From Armillaria gallica (lineage: Eukaryota > Basidiomycota > Agaricomycetes > Agaricales > Physalacriaceae), in assembly GCA_037576215.1 (NCBI GenBank), contig JBANDB010000011.1:3100001-3164000 (forward strand): a stretch of DNA of 64,000 nt, read 5' to 3'. The notes under the pieces are model-generated. The model searched no databases. It was not told where the DNA came from and saw only the letters and a program-made list of their open reading frames with translations. The position numbers were made by a program, and so were the translations under genes. Position 1 is the stretch's first letter, and each line of letters opens with the position of its first letter. This document shows positions 1-11,700 of the stretch, piece after piece.

Positions 1-192
1 CACGAACTCCGGCGGCAGGGAATCATGTTGGAACAAGTCAAGAGAATTTTTCGCCCACAGGGGGGCTTTCTCTGGCATAGAGAGCTTTGCGATCTCAGTG
101 GAAGCTTGTGTTGCCAAGGTAGTGCCATTTGTCCTTTTGGAAGTCGTTTCCTCTTCATTCATCTGCCGTTTTGCTATATATGTAAATGTCAG

Positions 193-2383
193 TTAGAAGA
201 AAAACATCAAGTCATACACACCTCTTTTAGCACCCTTCCCTGTACCTTCTCCCATATCAGCACTCTTCCGCTTTGCTGAATGAATGCTGCTCGTCTCGCT
301 CCCCTTCCGTATCCCCTTTGCCGACTGTGTCGCCTGTCCTCGTTTGTGCGGCTGTTTGCTCTTCTTAAGCTCCTCTGTTCCCTTCCTTTTCTTTGCCTCA
401 ACACTACTTATAGTTGGCCCTCCATCCCCTGTTGAAGCCGAACTGGCTTCTTTGCCTTTGTCTCTTTCAGCATTTGCGACTGAGCTCCCTGATCCCTCAG
501 ATGCTTGAATGTGTGGTGAGTGCTGCGATTCCAATGACCTAGGTGAAGATGGGATCGGTAGTCGTGGTGGCGATGGGATAGGCAATCGTGGTGGTGATGG
601 GATGGGCAATCATGGTAGAGAGATCCTAGGAGATCCAGGCTGGGATGGTACGACGGGTAATCGACCTTGACGTTCAGGAGGTGGGGGTGGCTGTACTAGC
701 TGTGTCGAATGCACACTCAGGTCCACACCTGACAACGCAATTGGCATACCGCCTTGACCAGTAAATGGCGACTCTCTCTCTGACTGGTCTGGTCTCAGGG
801 ATGTCAACACCTTCAGGTCAGAAGGCTGACGGTGTGAAGATGGTGGTGGAGCTGGGCCTTGACCCGATGCTTGCTGCACTGAAATTATTGTGGGAACTTC
901 CCCTTGCTCTGAATTCACACCTGATTTTTCCCTCGTTGCTGTGGTTTGCTTGCTCATTGATGGGAGTATGGGCTCCAGAGTCCTGCTGGCATTGTATAGC
1001 AGTCTGTCCACAGGGTACATTGAAATACCATTCTCCTCAGTTGTGAAACCAATACTATCAAGTGTTGGGGTATCCAAGGGGAGCGCACACCCATGACACA
1101 TCTCCACGGCTGGTACAACCAAGTCAGGCTCACCGGACAAGGTAGAAATCAACAAGACACCGAACTCACTATAGCATTTCTTCAAGAAGTTCCCAAACAT
1201 CAAGACAAAGTACTTCTTATAATTGTCATTCTCAGCCTCAGCAAATGTTTGCTTCATGGACCCTAACATCCGTCCAGAGTGTAGTCTGTATTCATAGAAG
1301 CTGAAATGATTAGTGCATCGCTGCCAATAACAATTTGACGCACCTGGTAATGTGGAGCTGTCCACTGTCTGCAGGTTGTGGACCTCCAATCGCAAAGAAT
1401 ACCTTATTCCCTGTGCACTTGGCCACCATATCAATAAATGGCTGTACCACTGTCAGAAGAAGTTCAATACACCTACAAAATGTGAATAATCTTCAAGCTA
1501 TAATTCGCAATCACACGTACTTTTGTTGGTCACTCAGGTCAGTTGAAATTGGCACGTTTAACTTCTCCTCATACTCCTTCTCTGCCTGTTCAAATTCTTC
1601 TACCGACATCACCTCCCAACCATCCCGCTCCTCCTTCGGCAGTGCCTTAAACAACTTGCTCTTGATCTTGTTCAAGTTTCCAGCATGACACTTGCCCTCG
1701 CCAGCCTGCTTCTTGGCTTCCTCAATCTTTTCCGGGTTAGCCTTCGCCCAAAGTGCCAGTGCCTGTGCTTTTCAAGGTTTGGCCAAACCAACACCTGTGA
1801 TCTGGTGGAGGAGAATGGTGAAGGGATTTTTGGCACCAGAATCCTTTGCGGACATATCCAGACTTTTGGTATACTGATATGCCAGCCACCGCTTAATTTG
1901 CTACAATGCCATCATCAGTAATGCTGCAGACAAATGAGAGGCAACAACGTGTCTAGATAGCACACTCACCCCGATTTGCAGATCCAATGTGGCTTGCTCA
2001 GCCTTGTATAATACAAGCTGTCTCCTGTACTCCTCGGCGCTAAGGGAATTCTCGTCGGGTGCTGGCGTTTCCTTGTCTGGGGCAGCATCGTCAACGTTGG
2101 CAAGATCTTCAGGACTAAGCTCGATGTTGTGATCCAGCAAGACTGGGTATCTCTTGAAGTATTGTTGCACAACATCCATCAACTGATCCTTGGCCCTACC
2201 GTCTGCTACAGCCTTTGTGTATGGCTCCCTCTCTCCAAGCATGAACTCCTTTCTTGAACCAAGAAATATGCCAGGATTTACCATCTGGACAAGGACACGG
2301 TAAGTATCTGACCAAGAAAATGAGTGAACATTCACCTTTTTTTTTGCTGAAAATGTCACTGGCGGAAATTGTTTGGATAACAC
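193..2383 (-). pseudogene. Dispersed Agaricomycete conserved hypothetical gene, decayed
   Basis: This spliced minus-strand gene has its N-terminal part near 2331-1970 (MVNPGIFLGSRKEF onward, followed by KDQLMDVVQQYFKRYPVLL). A middle part lies near 1900-1400 (KRWLAYQYTKSL, then LFKALPKEERDGWE, then FFAIGGPQPADSG). The C-terminal part runs 1434-193 and contains YKKYFVLMFGNFLKKCYSEFG, then a long Pro/Ser-rich, basic, low-complexity tail with three PIPSxPR repeats. From memory this is a very large family of unknown function scattered through mushroom genomes. It is damaged: an in-frame TGA follows the residues GLAKP in the middle part, where an Arg codon (CGA) would fit. No function is assigned. 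Its position beside a KDZ transposon suggests a repeat-associated gene, which is inference. Exon limits are approximate. Confidence 0.6.
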
Positions 2384-2599
2384 CCGAGTTCACTGTTACT
2401 CATGCGATGATGGGACTAAGATTTCAAGGCAAAGTGTCTGTTCCTCGTGGCACTCTCTTGATGTTGGAAATTGGTCTGTCTATTTATTCCATCTCTAACA
2501 GAAAAAAACCACTTTATCCTATCTAGGATCTATCGATCGTCATCTCTGGGTACCCCACTCCTCCCTCCAAGTCGTATCCCACCTCCTTTTGGTAGTCGT

Positions 2600-4214
2600 T
2601 TCATGCTTCATCTCTGAACTTCTCTTGTCCATGAGAAGTGAGCACTCCAGTATGGTCTGCACACCTCTCGTGGTTGTGCTGTCAGATAAATGTTGGCCCT
2701 AGCTACATAGCTACACCCATGCCGCCATTCCGCATTCATGACAGTGTTAATGAGGAAGGCAAGTTTATGTTTGGCCTTCATTCCATCTGCAATTCTCACT
2801 GTACAAAATTAGAGCGTATACTCCTACTGTTCAATCCCCCCTTGCTCTTTGTATCAAGTAGGAACCTGGAATGTCCTTGCCACAAATGCCACCTTGCAAG
2901 GACCCCTTTTCCACGACTGGTTCTCCCACCAGTCTGTTGAAGCCTGAAATGCACATCAACTCCTCTGCAAGGGACCCTTTCTCCCCTAAACATCGGCACT
3001 AGCTCAACGACACATTCCAGTCCCTCACCCAAAGTATCCAGCCTCTCCTGAACTTTGGCACTGTTTTGAAGACCACAGGTTAGTATCCTACCTACTATTG
3101 GGGCTCATCTGACTCTCTCAAAGAGAAATGACACAATCTTGCATACAGATCCCCTATTTGAAGCCAGGTCCAAGTGAATGGCTAGGGAAGTATGTCCCTT
3201 CTTCCGGTCTCAATTTGATGTTCTTGGAGACAAATTTGATGCTTGAATTGCAGCTGCTTCCGTAGTTGCCTCCGCTGCTTGAAGCTAGATGAAGAATCAC
3301 CTTGAATCAGGCCTACATACCAGCTATGTTCACTTTGACCAATCCAAATTTTATTTCTGCCTTATATACACCTTTATTGTTGGCCTTCAGCAGCAGCTAT
3401 ATTTTCAATTGTTGGGCACTAATACAAGTCAAATAAACCTGGCTGTGTGCTGGCACACCAATTTGACCTTGAATAAATCTGATTTCCTATTCTAAGAATG
3501 TTTGCATGGGTAGAAATGATATGCAATCTGCGAAACTACCCTGCGACGATGGGACTGTATGTGCCTAGCCTTGCTTCAAGCCCCTCTCCTTCAAACTTTC
3601 AGCCACCCTATGTCAAAAATATTGTCTCCAACAAAGTCCAAATGACAGACACTAGAGAGACTCACTGTTTCCATAGTCGGCACCATTCGCGTTCCTTCAT
3701 GGTGAGCTGTTCACAGTTGGAACTCCGATACTGCACCTGGGATGAGTGCACCTTGGCCCTCAGAATGTCTCACTCTGCCTGTGATAGCCAGCATTCACGC
3801 TCTCAACGACTGGTACAGGTGTCTGAGTTCTCGCAAGGGGAAGGAATGCCATGACACCTACACTTTCATTGCCTGCCTGCTTTTCTCTGCCAAAATTTCT
3901 TGATTCCTGTGACAAGACAAAAATGAGTACAATCAGTGAAACTATGGGTGAAAGATGTACCAGTTATAATAACCTCATGAAGCGTGCTTGGACGAGGGAG
4001 TGTTCTTGATTTGCAAGGCCATGATGGTGAGGAGTGGATCCTCATCGTCCAAGAAATCTCGCCAGGTTTTGATGACATCTGAACGCATGGTAGACATTAC
4101 AATCAGAGAGTTATGTGATGGGCTGGTTGTTAGCCGGATGATCACATATGTGAAACTTGCCACGCATATGTGAAACTTGCCATGGTGCTCGTCAATACAT
4201 GTCCTCATAGGCAT
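2600..4214 (-). other. Degenerate minus-strand coding remnants, unrecognised
   Basis: Short open stretches on the minus strand look protein-like but do not join into one frame. 4214-3975 encodes a segment with KTWRDFLDDEDPLLTIMALQ; 3032-2796 encodes GRTSRGKGVLARWHLWQGHS and SRFLLDTKSKGGL. Composition (charged, few Cys) is like that of the neighbouring dispersed families. I do not recognise a family, and stops and frame breaks separate the pieces. The plus-strand ORFs over the same bases have poorer composition and look like shadows. Confidence 0.3.
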
Positions 4215-4509
4215 GTTCCTGACTTTAAAACTTTCCAGTAATACCGTCAGAGGTCTCAGTGAGGTTACTCCCAGTTTGTTGTTGCAATGACCAAGTCAAA
4301 TAACCACATGTGACAAAAATGGTTTTGGTTCATGCATTTCACCGATGCAGTATGCTACTTCCAAACATAGCTTCAGTTAGTGTCAGAAAAAAATTCAAGA
4401 GGTGCATCGCTGATTTTAACTGAAAGAATCACGCTGTGTAAAGGTATTGGAAGTATGTTTATTCCAATTAAGTACGTCATATATAGGTATCAAAAGTATG
4501 TTGGTTAGG

Positions 4510-6052
4510 CACAACTGGTCTGAAATTCTTCTAATGTAGAGAACATATCCACCCCCTTTCACCAGCAATCACCACGCTCCCGGTGCACGTTCACTAAGTC
4601 ATCCTCGCTAAGGCTATTCCAGTACTCCTCAGCCATTTGATATCCATAGTCGACCCATCGAAATAACCCCCCGGCCGCATACTGCATAAAGGAGTAGCGC
4701 TTTTCGCCTCATCAGATCCATGTGTTTGAATGTCGCAGAATGGTGGATGGTATCAGGATTGTGGATCCAGGTGGAAAATTGAGAACAAGTTTGAGGTCCC
4801 ACAGGACGAGATGGCCACCCCTTCGGTAGTCAAATTGCCCTAGGGCAGTGATGGCGCACCATCCAAAAGGCAGGTTTCCAGAGTCGGTATGAGGAAAACA
4901 AAGGGTCTGCAGACCAAAGTTGAACATCACACAGGCAAAGATGCTATTCGCCCAATTCAAGACAAGACTGGCATCGTGGAGAAGGAGGTCCCGGAGATGA
5001 GTTGCATAGTAAGAGAATGTCTTGGGGGCCCACGTCGCAAATGCAGCTTGGGTAATTTGTTAGACCATGTCATCTTAAGGAGAGGTACTCACCACTAGCA
5101 AAGCCAGCCAGACAAAGGAACAGCATGCAGTTGATCAGAGTCATCAAAGCTGCAAGGTTGGCGGCATTGTGATGTAAATTTTGAGGATGCTTGACAGCCT
5201 GTCAAAAGAGACCTGTAGATATTGAGTCGCACGCACCGTTTGGCCCCCCCCATAAGATATTCCAAAGCTTAGGGCTGCAAATCGACTGCACTGGTGCTTT
5301 CTTTGCTCCTCTGAGAAGTTGCACTTAGGTCGCAACTCTTCTAGCGTGTCAGCAGCTTGTTCTGCAAGTTTAGGCCATCAGGGGTCATCAGGCTGACCAG
5401 CCATGACAGCCATGACCCTTCCCTCGTTATCCATGATGGGTGTAGGTATTCTGGAGACATCTGGTGAGCAGAGACTGTTGCGTACCCATAAGATCACGTA
5501 CCTTCCCTGCCATGGCCTGTGAGCGAAGCTGTATTTTGGGCCAGTCAGTTCCTCTAATGTATAGAGTTGTTTCCAGGTGTCTTCAACTAGGCCAACGTAC
5601 CCTGTTGAAGCATGTGGCACCTCATTCATTTCGAAATCTGTCGTTAGGGGCTCAGCCAGCTGAACATGTTTTGCCTGCATTCGAGGGGGCACCAAATAAT
5701 CAGTAATGGAGGCCTCAGCCCGAGCCTCCACTCGTTTGCGTTTGTGCGAGGCTTTGCTCTGCTTCTTGGCATGGTGTTGACAGGATGTACCCTGCAGATT
5801 ATTTGATGGCGTTGGGGCTGCAAAGTCAGAGGGCGAGAGGGTGAGTGGCTGGGGATTGAAAGGCAGCTCGATGGACGGTGCGAGGGATGGTGAAGGTGGG
5901 ACTGATGAGAGGGGTGAGTGACTATCCCATGGATCAAATGCATCCAGCGATGCCAATCGGTCTTCTTCCTCCATTTGAGCCTTTATGAGCGCATCAAAAT
6001 CGAATGAAGGGTCAGGAACAACGATCGAAGGGATATCCCAGGGTGAAAACAC
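4510..6052 (-). pseudogene. TET/JBP-like 2-oxoglutarate/Fe(II) dioxygenase, decayed
   Basis: The gene starts at 6052 with an acidic, Pro/Ser-rich N-terminal region, a basic patch (SHKRKR) and a conserved middle segment (SFAHRPWQGRYVIL). Introns lie near 5230 and 5090. The C-terminal catalytic part, 4960-4560, contains an HxD pair in FPHTDSGNLPFGWCAITALG, then GGHLVLWDLKL, a distal histidine in ILRHSN and an Arg in GEKRYSFMQYAAGGLFRWV. That order (HxD, distal His, Arg) fits double-stranded beta-helix oxygenases. The same sequence type is known in mushroom genomes as the TET/JBP expansion linked to KDZ transposons; members of that superfamily oxidise thymine or 5-methylcytosine in DNA. It is broken by two consecutive TGA codons at 4714-4709, between the distal His and the Arg, and by further breaks. 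Assignment to TET/JBP rests on motif memory, and another 2OG oxygenase is possible. Confidence 0.58.
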
Positions 6053-6699
6053 GTGTTTCGATCACGTCTGTGCCTGGCATTTTAGAGTGACAGCGTTGCA
6101 GGGTACTGGCCAAACTCACTGTCCTTGGGCTAAAAAACTGCATCAGAACATCTGTGAAAATGAAGGTCAGTAGTCAGAATGATAGAAAGGAATGGGTGTG
6201 TGAGCTATCCCAATACACACATAGCCCACCACGTCCAGTTCAAATTTCTGGGCCCGAATATTCATAACGGGGGTGGTGTGCTACAACGTGTATGGAATTG
6301 CTCATGAAGTAAGCTCACCTGGAAGTAGCTTCATGAGAGCAGCGCAAGGCAACGAACATGAAGGCCGATGAGGGTAGCTGAGCTCTGCGGAAGAGCTGCT
6401 GTTGGAAATAGTTCTTAGAGTCACGATTGTCACGATTGGAAAATAAATGATATCACGTGATCTGACACATTACTTTCATGCTCTTTCATGCCATTCATCG
6501 AGATCGTAAATGGCAAATGGAGGCGTATCGGCTGGGGGCCCCACGTAACAGTCACTCAAGACCGAGTGGAACTCGACTGGGATTTTGAGGTCATCTATTT
6601 GCACGAAGTCGCAGTATCCTCAAGCAGGTGAACATACTACGAAACACCTCGTTCACCACAGAAAGGGCGGACGACATGGGTCTTAGGTGACTCTTGGAA
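6053..6699. other. Divergent spacer between oxygenase relic and KDZ transposase
   Basis: This is the shared 5' side of the minus-strand oxygenase relic and the plus-strand transposase relic. I see no convincing gene. It would hold the promoters of both if they were ever co-regulated. Weak coding-like fragments of the transposase N-terminus may begin near 6590. Confidence 0.3.
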
Positions 6700-9600
6700 A
6701 TTTCAAGACAATACTGAGCTGGCATTGGATGATGAAGGTGGCAAGGGTTTCTGGCAAGAATTGATGGGCAAGATGTCTGAGAGCCATGTTTTCAAGCAGG
6801 CAGACCCTTGTCCTTTGAAGCAAAAGCAAACCAAGAAAAGCAAAGTTTCGGTACATGGCCATAGCTATGGAAGTACAAATATCAGGTCTTGATCTCCTTG
6901 ATAGTGTTGCCCCCAGTCGTTTGGAAAGAGAAGTACGCCTCAGAATATCTGGATGAGATCTTGCACCATGAAGGTTGGAGCGATAGCCATCATGCTACTG
7001 GATGCCCAGATTGCATTGCACGGGGGTCAGAGGTAGCGAATAATGTCGAGTTTCGTTGCCAGGACTGTTCTTGGGAGACTTAGTCTGTCGCAGTTGCTGT
7101 GTTCACTGTTATTGACAAAATCCACTGCACTGCATTGAGGTGAGGTGTTTACGATATCTCCAATGAAGTGAATACTCATTCGGGCTCCATAGCAATGGAA
7201 TGGTAGCTTTTTCGAACATAGCTCACTCCAGTCCATTGGTCTCCATGTTCAGCTGAACCACGTTAGCATGCAATGCAGACGGCCCATCCCCTGTCACCAG
7301 GAATTTGAGGTACTTCACATCAATGGCATACATCGAGTATCCATCGATTATTGTGGCTGTGAGAGGCAAATCCCTTACCACATCCAGCTCCTATGGCGGG
7401 GTTGGTATCCAGCAAGTCAGCAGCAACCACAAACATGTGCCTCGCATTTTTTGAAGCTGCTGAAGAGAGGTGGCTGGGGCCATGCCATGGATGGTATCGC
7501 TGGTATGCAAATGGGCAAATTAGCAGTGTTGTGCCTGTCCTGCCCTCGTCTGGGTATCAATTTGCCCAAAGGATGGGAAGACGCACCACCAGAGTTCAAG
7601 TATGTTATCAGTTCTATGGTAGTTTGTCACAACTAAAGGCAGGCAACTAGATTTCTTTACATGGTCATCCTCTGTATGGACACCAATTTCTGACTGAAAA
7701 ATCAACTGGTATCATCATTCTCAAGAGACCTGGGTCTGGGCATTGGATATACCTACTTTGTGCCTAGAGCGGGGTACAAAGAGTATATATTGAACAATGC
7801 TATGGACGAAGATGTATGGTATTATCTGGTTTTCTCCTGAAGAGAGTATGCTGATGTCACTGCAGATCAGCACTTGCGTAGGCTTCGCAGCTCTTGCAAA
7901 AGCTGACACCAAGTTCTCTAGGGGTCTCTGCTATACTGGTGTGGGTGCTGTATTGTGTGGTAGAGGGGAGTTTGTGATGATGGTGGGGAACCTACACAAA
8001 GGAGAGCGGTGAGTACTCAACCTATGCCATCAAGGTTTGGATCCAGCTGATGGCCGCTATCCCAGATATGCACTGATGGATTACATCTTCGGATCATTGC
8101 TTTTGAAGTCTGGACATTCGCTTGCCACCATCATAAGCTATGATATTGCGTGCCAGTGGTTCGTTCACCTGTTCAAGAGAATGAAAGAGTAGCCGAACGA
8201 AATAAAACTAAGTGAGGGCCTCGACCTTACATCCACTATTTCAAAGTTCCATGAGCCAGCCCATCAAGAGGAAGGACATGAGCAATTCTCATGCAACTTG
8301 CTTCCAGGATTGGGCGCCTCAGATTTGGAGGTTCTGGAATGCATATGGGGCCTGCATAACTTATTGGGAAACTCGACGAAGACTATGGGACCAGGATCAC
8401 GACAGGATGTCATTGACGACCACTTTGGGTTCTGGAATTGGATGAAGTACATTGCGATGGGTGTGTTCGTGGATTTCTGTGCCTGGCTTTAGGATGTGTC
8501 TGATCTCAGCTGTGTAGGGACGACGTTGGCTAGAAAATACAAGGCTGCAATCAAAGAACATAACATGCAAGTGGAGGGTCACTGAGGATTCACAGAAGGG
8601 ATTCTGGCACATTTAGTGGAGGAATAGTCTCTCATGTGCATGAAATGGGATGGCGCTCGATATCCAAAGATGGTGGTGAACCCCTTTCATTTTGACAAAG
8701 AAGGTCAGTTGAGATCATTTGTTCGGTCGTGGAGTGTCTGACTTTGCATAGGCATGGGTTTGAAGGAAGTTGAGAAGGAGCTACAAGAGGAAGAGGCTGA
8801 ACGTTGATGGCGCAGAGGACTGGTTTGCCATGCAACCAGCGCTGACTGTTTCATTGTGCTTGGCTTAGAACTGGAAGAATCTCAGTGAGTTGGAATTGGA
8901 TAGACGCCATGAGATGGTCTGAGAGGCTCTTTTCAGGTGAAAAGTTCAAGCATTGGCACAGCAGCATAAGAATCCAACATGGCATCAGAAAGCAGCCTTA
9001 ACTGAGCAATGGAGTATACTCCGTACAAAAATTCAGAACTGGGAAAAGCTCTGTGTGATCTATCTTCCAGGGTTGCTTCAACACCTTTCAGATATTAAAG
9101 TTTCAGCCAACAAGTCTGCAGAAGATAGCTCTGTGCATCCAGAAGAAATCTCACTTTGGCTCCCATCTGCCTTGCCTCAGGATCATCAATGTTGCATTTG
9201 CATGGAAGATTTGCCCCGTATCGAGGATCACTTATGAATGGCACAGTGTCATGATGCCCTTCACGGCATACATCATACTCTCCGACTGAAGACGTGGATG
9301 ATACAGTACAAGAACAAGAATGTCAGAGGTCAGCGAGATAGTACACATTCAAGAAGTGTCATCGATAGTGTACATCAATGAGTGTTGAGCTTTGTGATGC
9401 AATACCGAGTAGCTAGGGCGGTGAAGTTGGCATTGGCCGGTGCTGAAGAATGGGAGAAGATGTACAGGGTGTTGGAAAATGGTGATATCTGGTCTTACAC
9501 AGATGCTGACCAAAAGAAGCCATGGGTGGGAAGGAAGGGAACTAATGAGGACAGCGACGAGCCAGTTCTGCTGGATGCAGCTCCCACAACAGAAGAGAGT

Positions 9601-10116
9601 TTAACTCTTGAGGAAGATGAATGGACATGGAGGGAGGGTACAGGGCAGACCCAGCAGACATTGTCGTGGATATGGCTGATGATGCCTATTGTGGTGGAGG
9701 ATGGAACAGACAAGAACAATGACATATTGCACTCAGAGTGGTGTCGCAGCCGGGCAAGAGTGAAACGAAGCCAAGAGGAGGTACTGATGCTTAGGGAAGA
9801 GATGCGACGAACCCTGAGCTTTCTTGAATGGAAGGCATCTTGGTGGCAAGGCTGCAAATTGCTTTGTAGCTCTGAGGATGCCATACTATCTGAAGGGCTG
9901 CAAGCATATGCTCAGGAGCAGTCAAGAGTTCAGCTGGCATTAAAAGAGAGATTTCATGCACTCTGGGAGATGCCTCTCGAGGATGTTGATTTGGAGGAGG
10001 ATTTGGCTATGGGGGACCAGGAATTTGATCTAGAGAGTGACGAAGGCAGCAATGGAGAAGGAGATATGTTGGACAGGACACTTACGGATCATGAAGAAAC
10101 TGACAATGAGGCTTAA
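6700..10116 (+). pseudogene. KDZ (Kyakuja-Dileera-Zisupton) transposase with CxC2-like Cys cluster, decayed
   Basis: Pieces in several frames follow the order of a KDZ transposase. A CxC2-like cysteine region sits at 6955-7110 (CPDCIARGSE, then FRCQDC). Next come FEVLHINGIHRVSIDYCGC and LLWRGWYPASQQQPQTCA (7297-7440), LAVLCLSCPRLGINLPKGW (about 7530-7575) and CVGFAALAKADTKFSRGLCY (7876-7940). The core follows: LATIISYDIACQWFVHLFKR at 8110-8180 and STKTMGPGSRQDVIDDHFGF at 8370-8440. The C-terminal helical region at 8950-10116 is best preserved (GAEEWEKMYRVLENGDIWSYT; TLSWIWLM; LREEMRRTLSFLEWKASWW) and ends in an acidic tail with TAA at 10114. Family members are roughly 1,000 residues and cut-and-paste DNA. 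Many stops and frameshifts make this copy inactive. I did not identify terminal repeats. Confidence 0.85.
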
Positions 10117-10299
10117 TCCCCCAAAATCTGGTAAATTTTTATTTCCTGATCTACTGTGCTAGTATTTACTATTTACTTTACTTTCAGTCCATGTGTATGT
10201 ACCTAAAATTGAATTGAGAGTCCCCTGAGATGGATACCAACTTGTGTAAGCTATTTGAAATATATGTGGGCTGCACAACCTTTTTTCCCTGAGCTTGTG

Positions 10300-10750
10300 G
10301 AGCCGCGGCTAGCACCAAAAATGGAAAAATGCAGCCAACAATGACCACGAAGGTGAGAGGCATGGCTGTAGCTGAGAGTGAGGTATGGGTGCCTGTGATG
10401 TAGTGTTGAAAGGATCGTTTCTGCTCTCCTTTCTTCCATCATGAACAGAGCAGAAAAAGAGGGCTGTAATCAAGGGGCAAAAATAGAAAAATGCCGCCAA
10501 CAGCGAGCACAAGAGTGGGAGACGGAGCGGTGGCTGACGGTGAGGAGTGGGTACCTGTAATGGAGCCTTGAAAATACCCTACCTGCCCCCTGTTTAGTCA
10601 TCAGGATGAAACGGAACCTAAAAAAATCTATTTGAAACCAAAACTAAAAACAGAAAAATGCACCTACAGTGAGCACAAGCACAGGAGCAGGCATGGCTGA
10701 CAGTGAGGAACAGGTGGCTGTGTGACAGCAAGTGGGAGGGAGGCACATAA
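10300..10750. repeat. Three degenerate ~170-bp tandem units
   Basis: Three successive blocks share the pattern gaaaaatgc, then ccaacaa/cagcga, then gagcacaag, then gtggctgac, then gtgaggta/agtggg. They start near 10320, 10485 and 10650. They resemble one another more than the flanks but are far diverged. A related-looking block with cagtgagcag and gtcaattgaca lies near 20370-20660. No coding function is evident; they may be tail repeats of a non-autonomous element. Confidence 0.4.
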
Positions 10751-10783
10751 CAGTGACCAGCACCCATGACAGTGCTCAATTGC

Positions 10784-11700
10784 TTATTTGAGGTCATCTG
10801 TCAATTGACACTCTGGATATATCAGACAATGTGTCATTTGATAGGATTTCATATATGGGCCTAGCTGCCACAGGTGGTACTGGAGGTCAGCCTTGTTGAA
10901 AGAGCAGCGATACAGATCGGTGATCTTCTTGCCAATCTGAACAGCGTCCTTGAGGGTACCTTCTTTTTCGGCAAACTGCTCAATGAAGGCACCGGAAGGA
11001 GCGACAACCAGAGATGGCATCTAGATCATACCAAGTTAAATTAACATGATGCTATGGTTTTAATTGATTCGAAGCACGTACCACCCAATCTGCAGAAGAG
11101 ACCGTAGAAGGAGACATGGCACAAGTTTCCCTAGCAGGAGTTTCCTCCTCCAATGCCAGGTCAGCACCCTGAGAGGCAGAAGCAGATGCGGTGTCCGAAG
11201 ACAAAGGTGCAGCCTGAACTTCCTTGGAAGGAGCAACATTGGGAGCGAACGGAGCAGATGACATCTGGATATCGTCATCGATACGGTAATGCAAGGGAGG
11301 AAGGACCTCCAGAGCATCCAAGATTTGGTTGCTGGAGATAGAGTATCATCCACTGACAGAAAACTTGAGATGGTCGGACTCGATCTTGAGCATGGTGTCC
11401 TAAGTCTTGCAGAAGTTGAACTTAGAGATGCAGCCATCAACAACAGCTTTGAATGCCTTAAAGAATTCTTCCTTGAGAGCAGATGGGTAGTGAGCCTCAA
11501 TCTGGCACTATTCAATGTCAATTAGAGCATGACAACCAGCAGAGAGCATGGCAATTTACCTTGACGTGTACTGCCTCATCAAAGTAGGTGGTGCGATGCA
11601 ACAATTGCGCGTTAGGCTTGAGAGGGACTTGCAAGATGGCATCAGCACACTTGACAAGGGAGATGAGAAATGGAATAGCTTGAGCAGCAGAAGTAGACAT
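10784..11700 (-). pseudogene. Dispersed three-exon hypothetical gene, decayed
   Basis: The start ATG is at 11700 (MSTSAAQAIPFLISLVKCAD). Exon 1 is 11700-11560, with donor GTAAAT. Exon 2 is 11507-11082, begins CQIEAHYPSALKEEFFKAF and includes a Ser/Ala-rich acidic linker. Exon 3 is 11020-10784 (FAEKEGTLKDAVQIGKKITD, then FNKADLQYHLWQLGPYMKS). All three junctions have GT-AG borders and keep one frame. Two in-frame stops in exon 2, near 11401 and 11347, break it. From memory the family is repeated in Boletales genomes and has no known function. A helical C-terminal domain is the best-kept part. It shares orientation and probably element context with the gene at 13.0-15.6 kb. Confidence 0.55.

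Noticed and set aside
7268..7650. Separate 85-122 aa genes in two plus frames
   Set aside because: They are successive frameshifted pieces of the KDZ transposase rather than independent genes.
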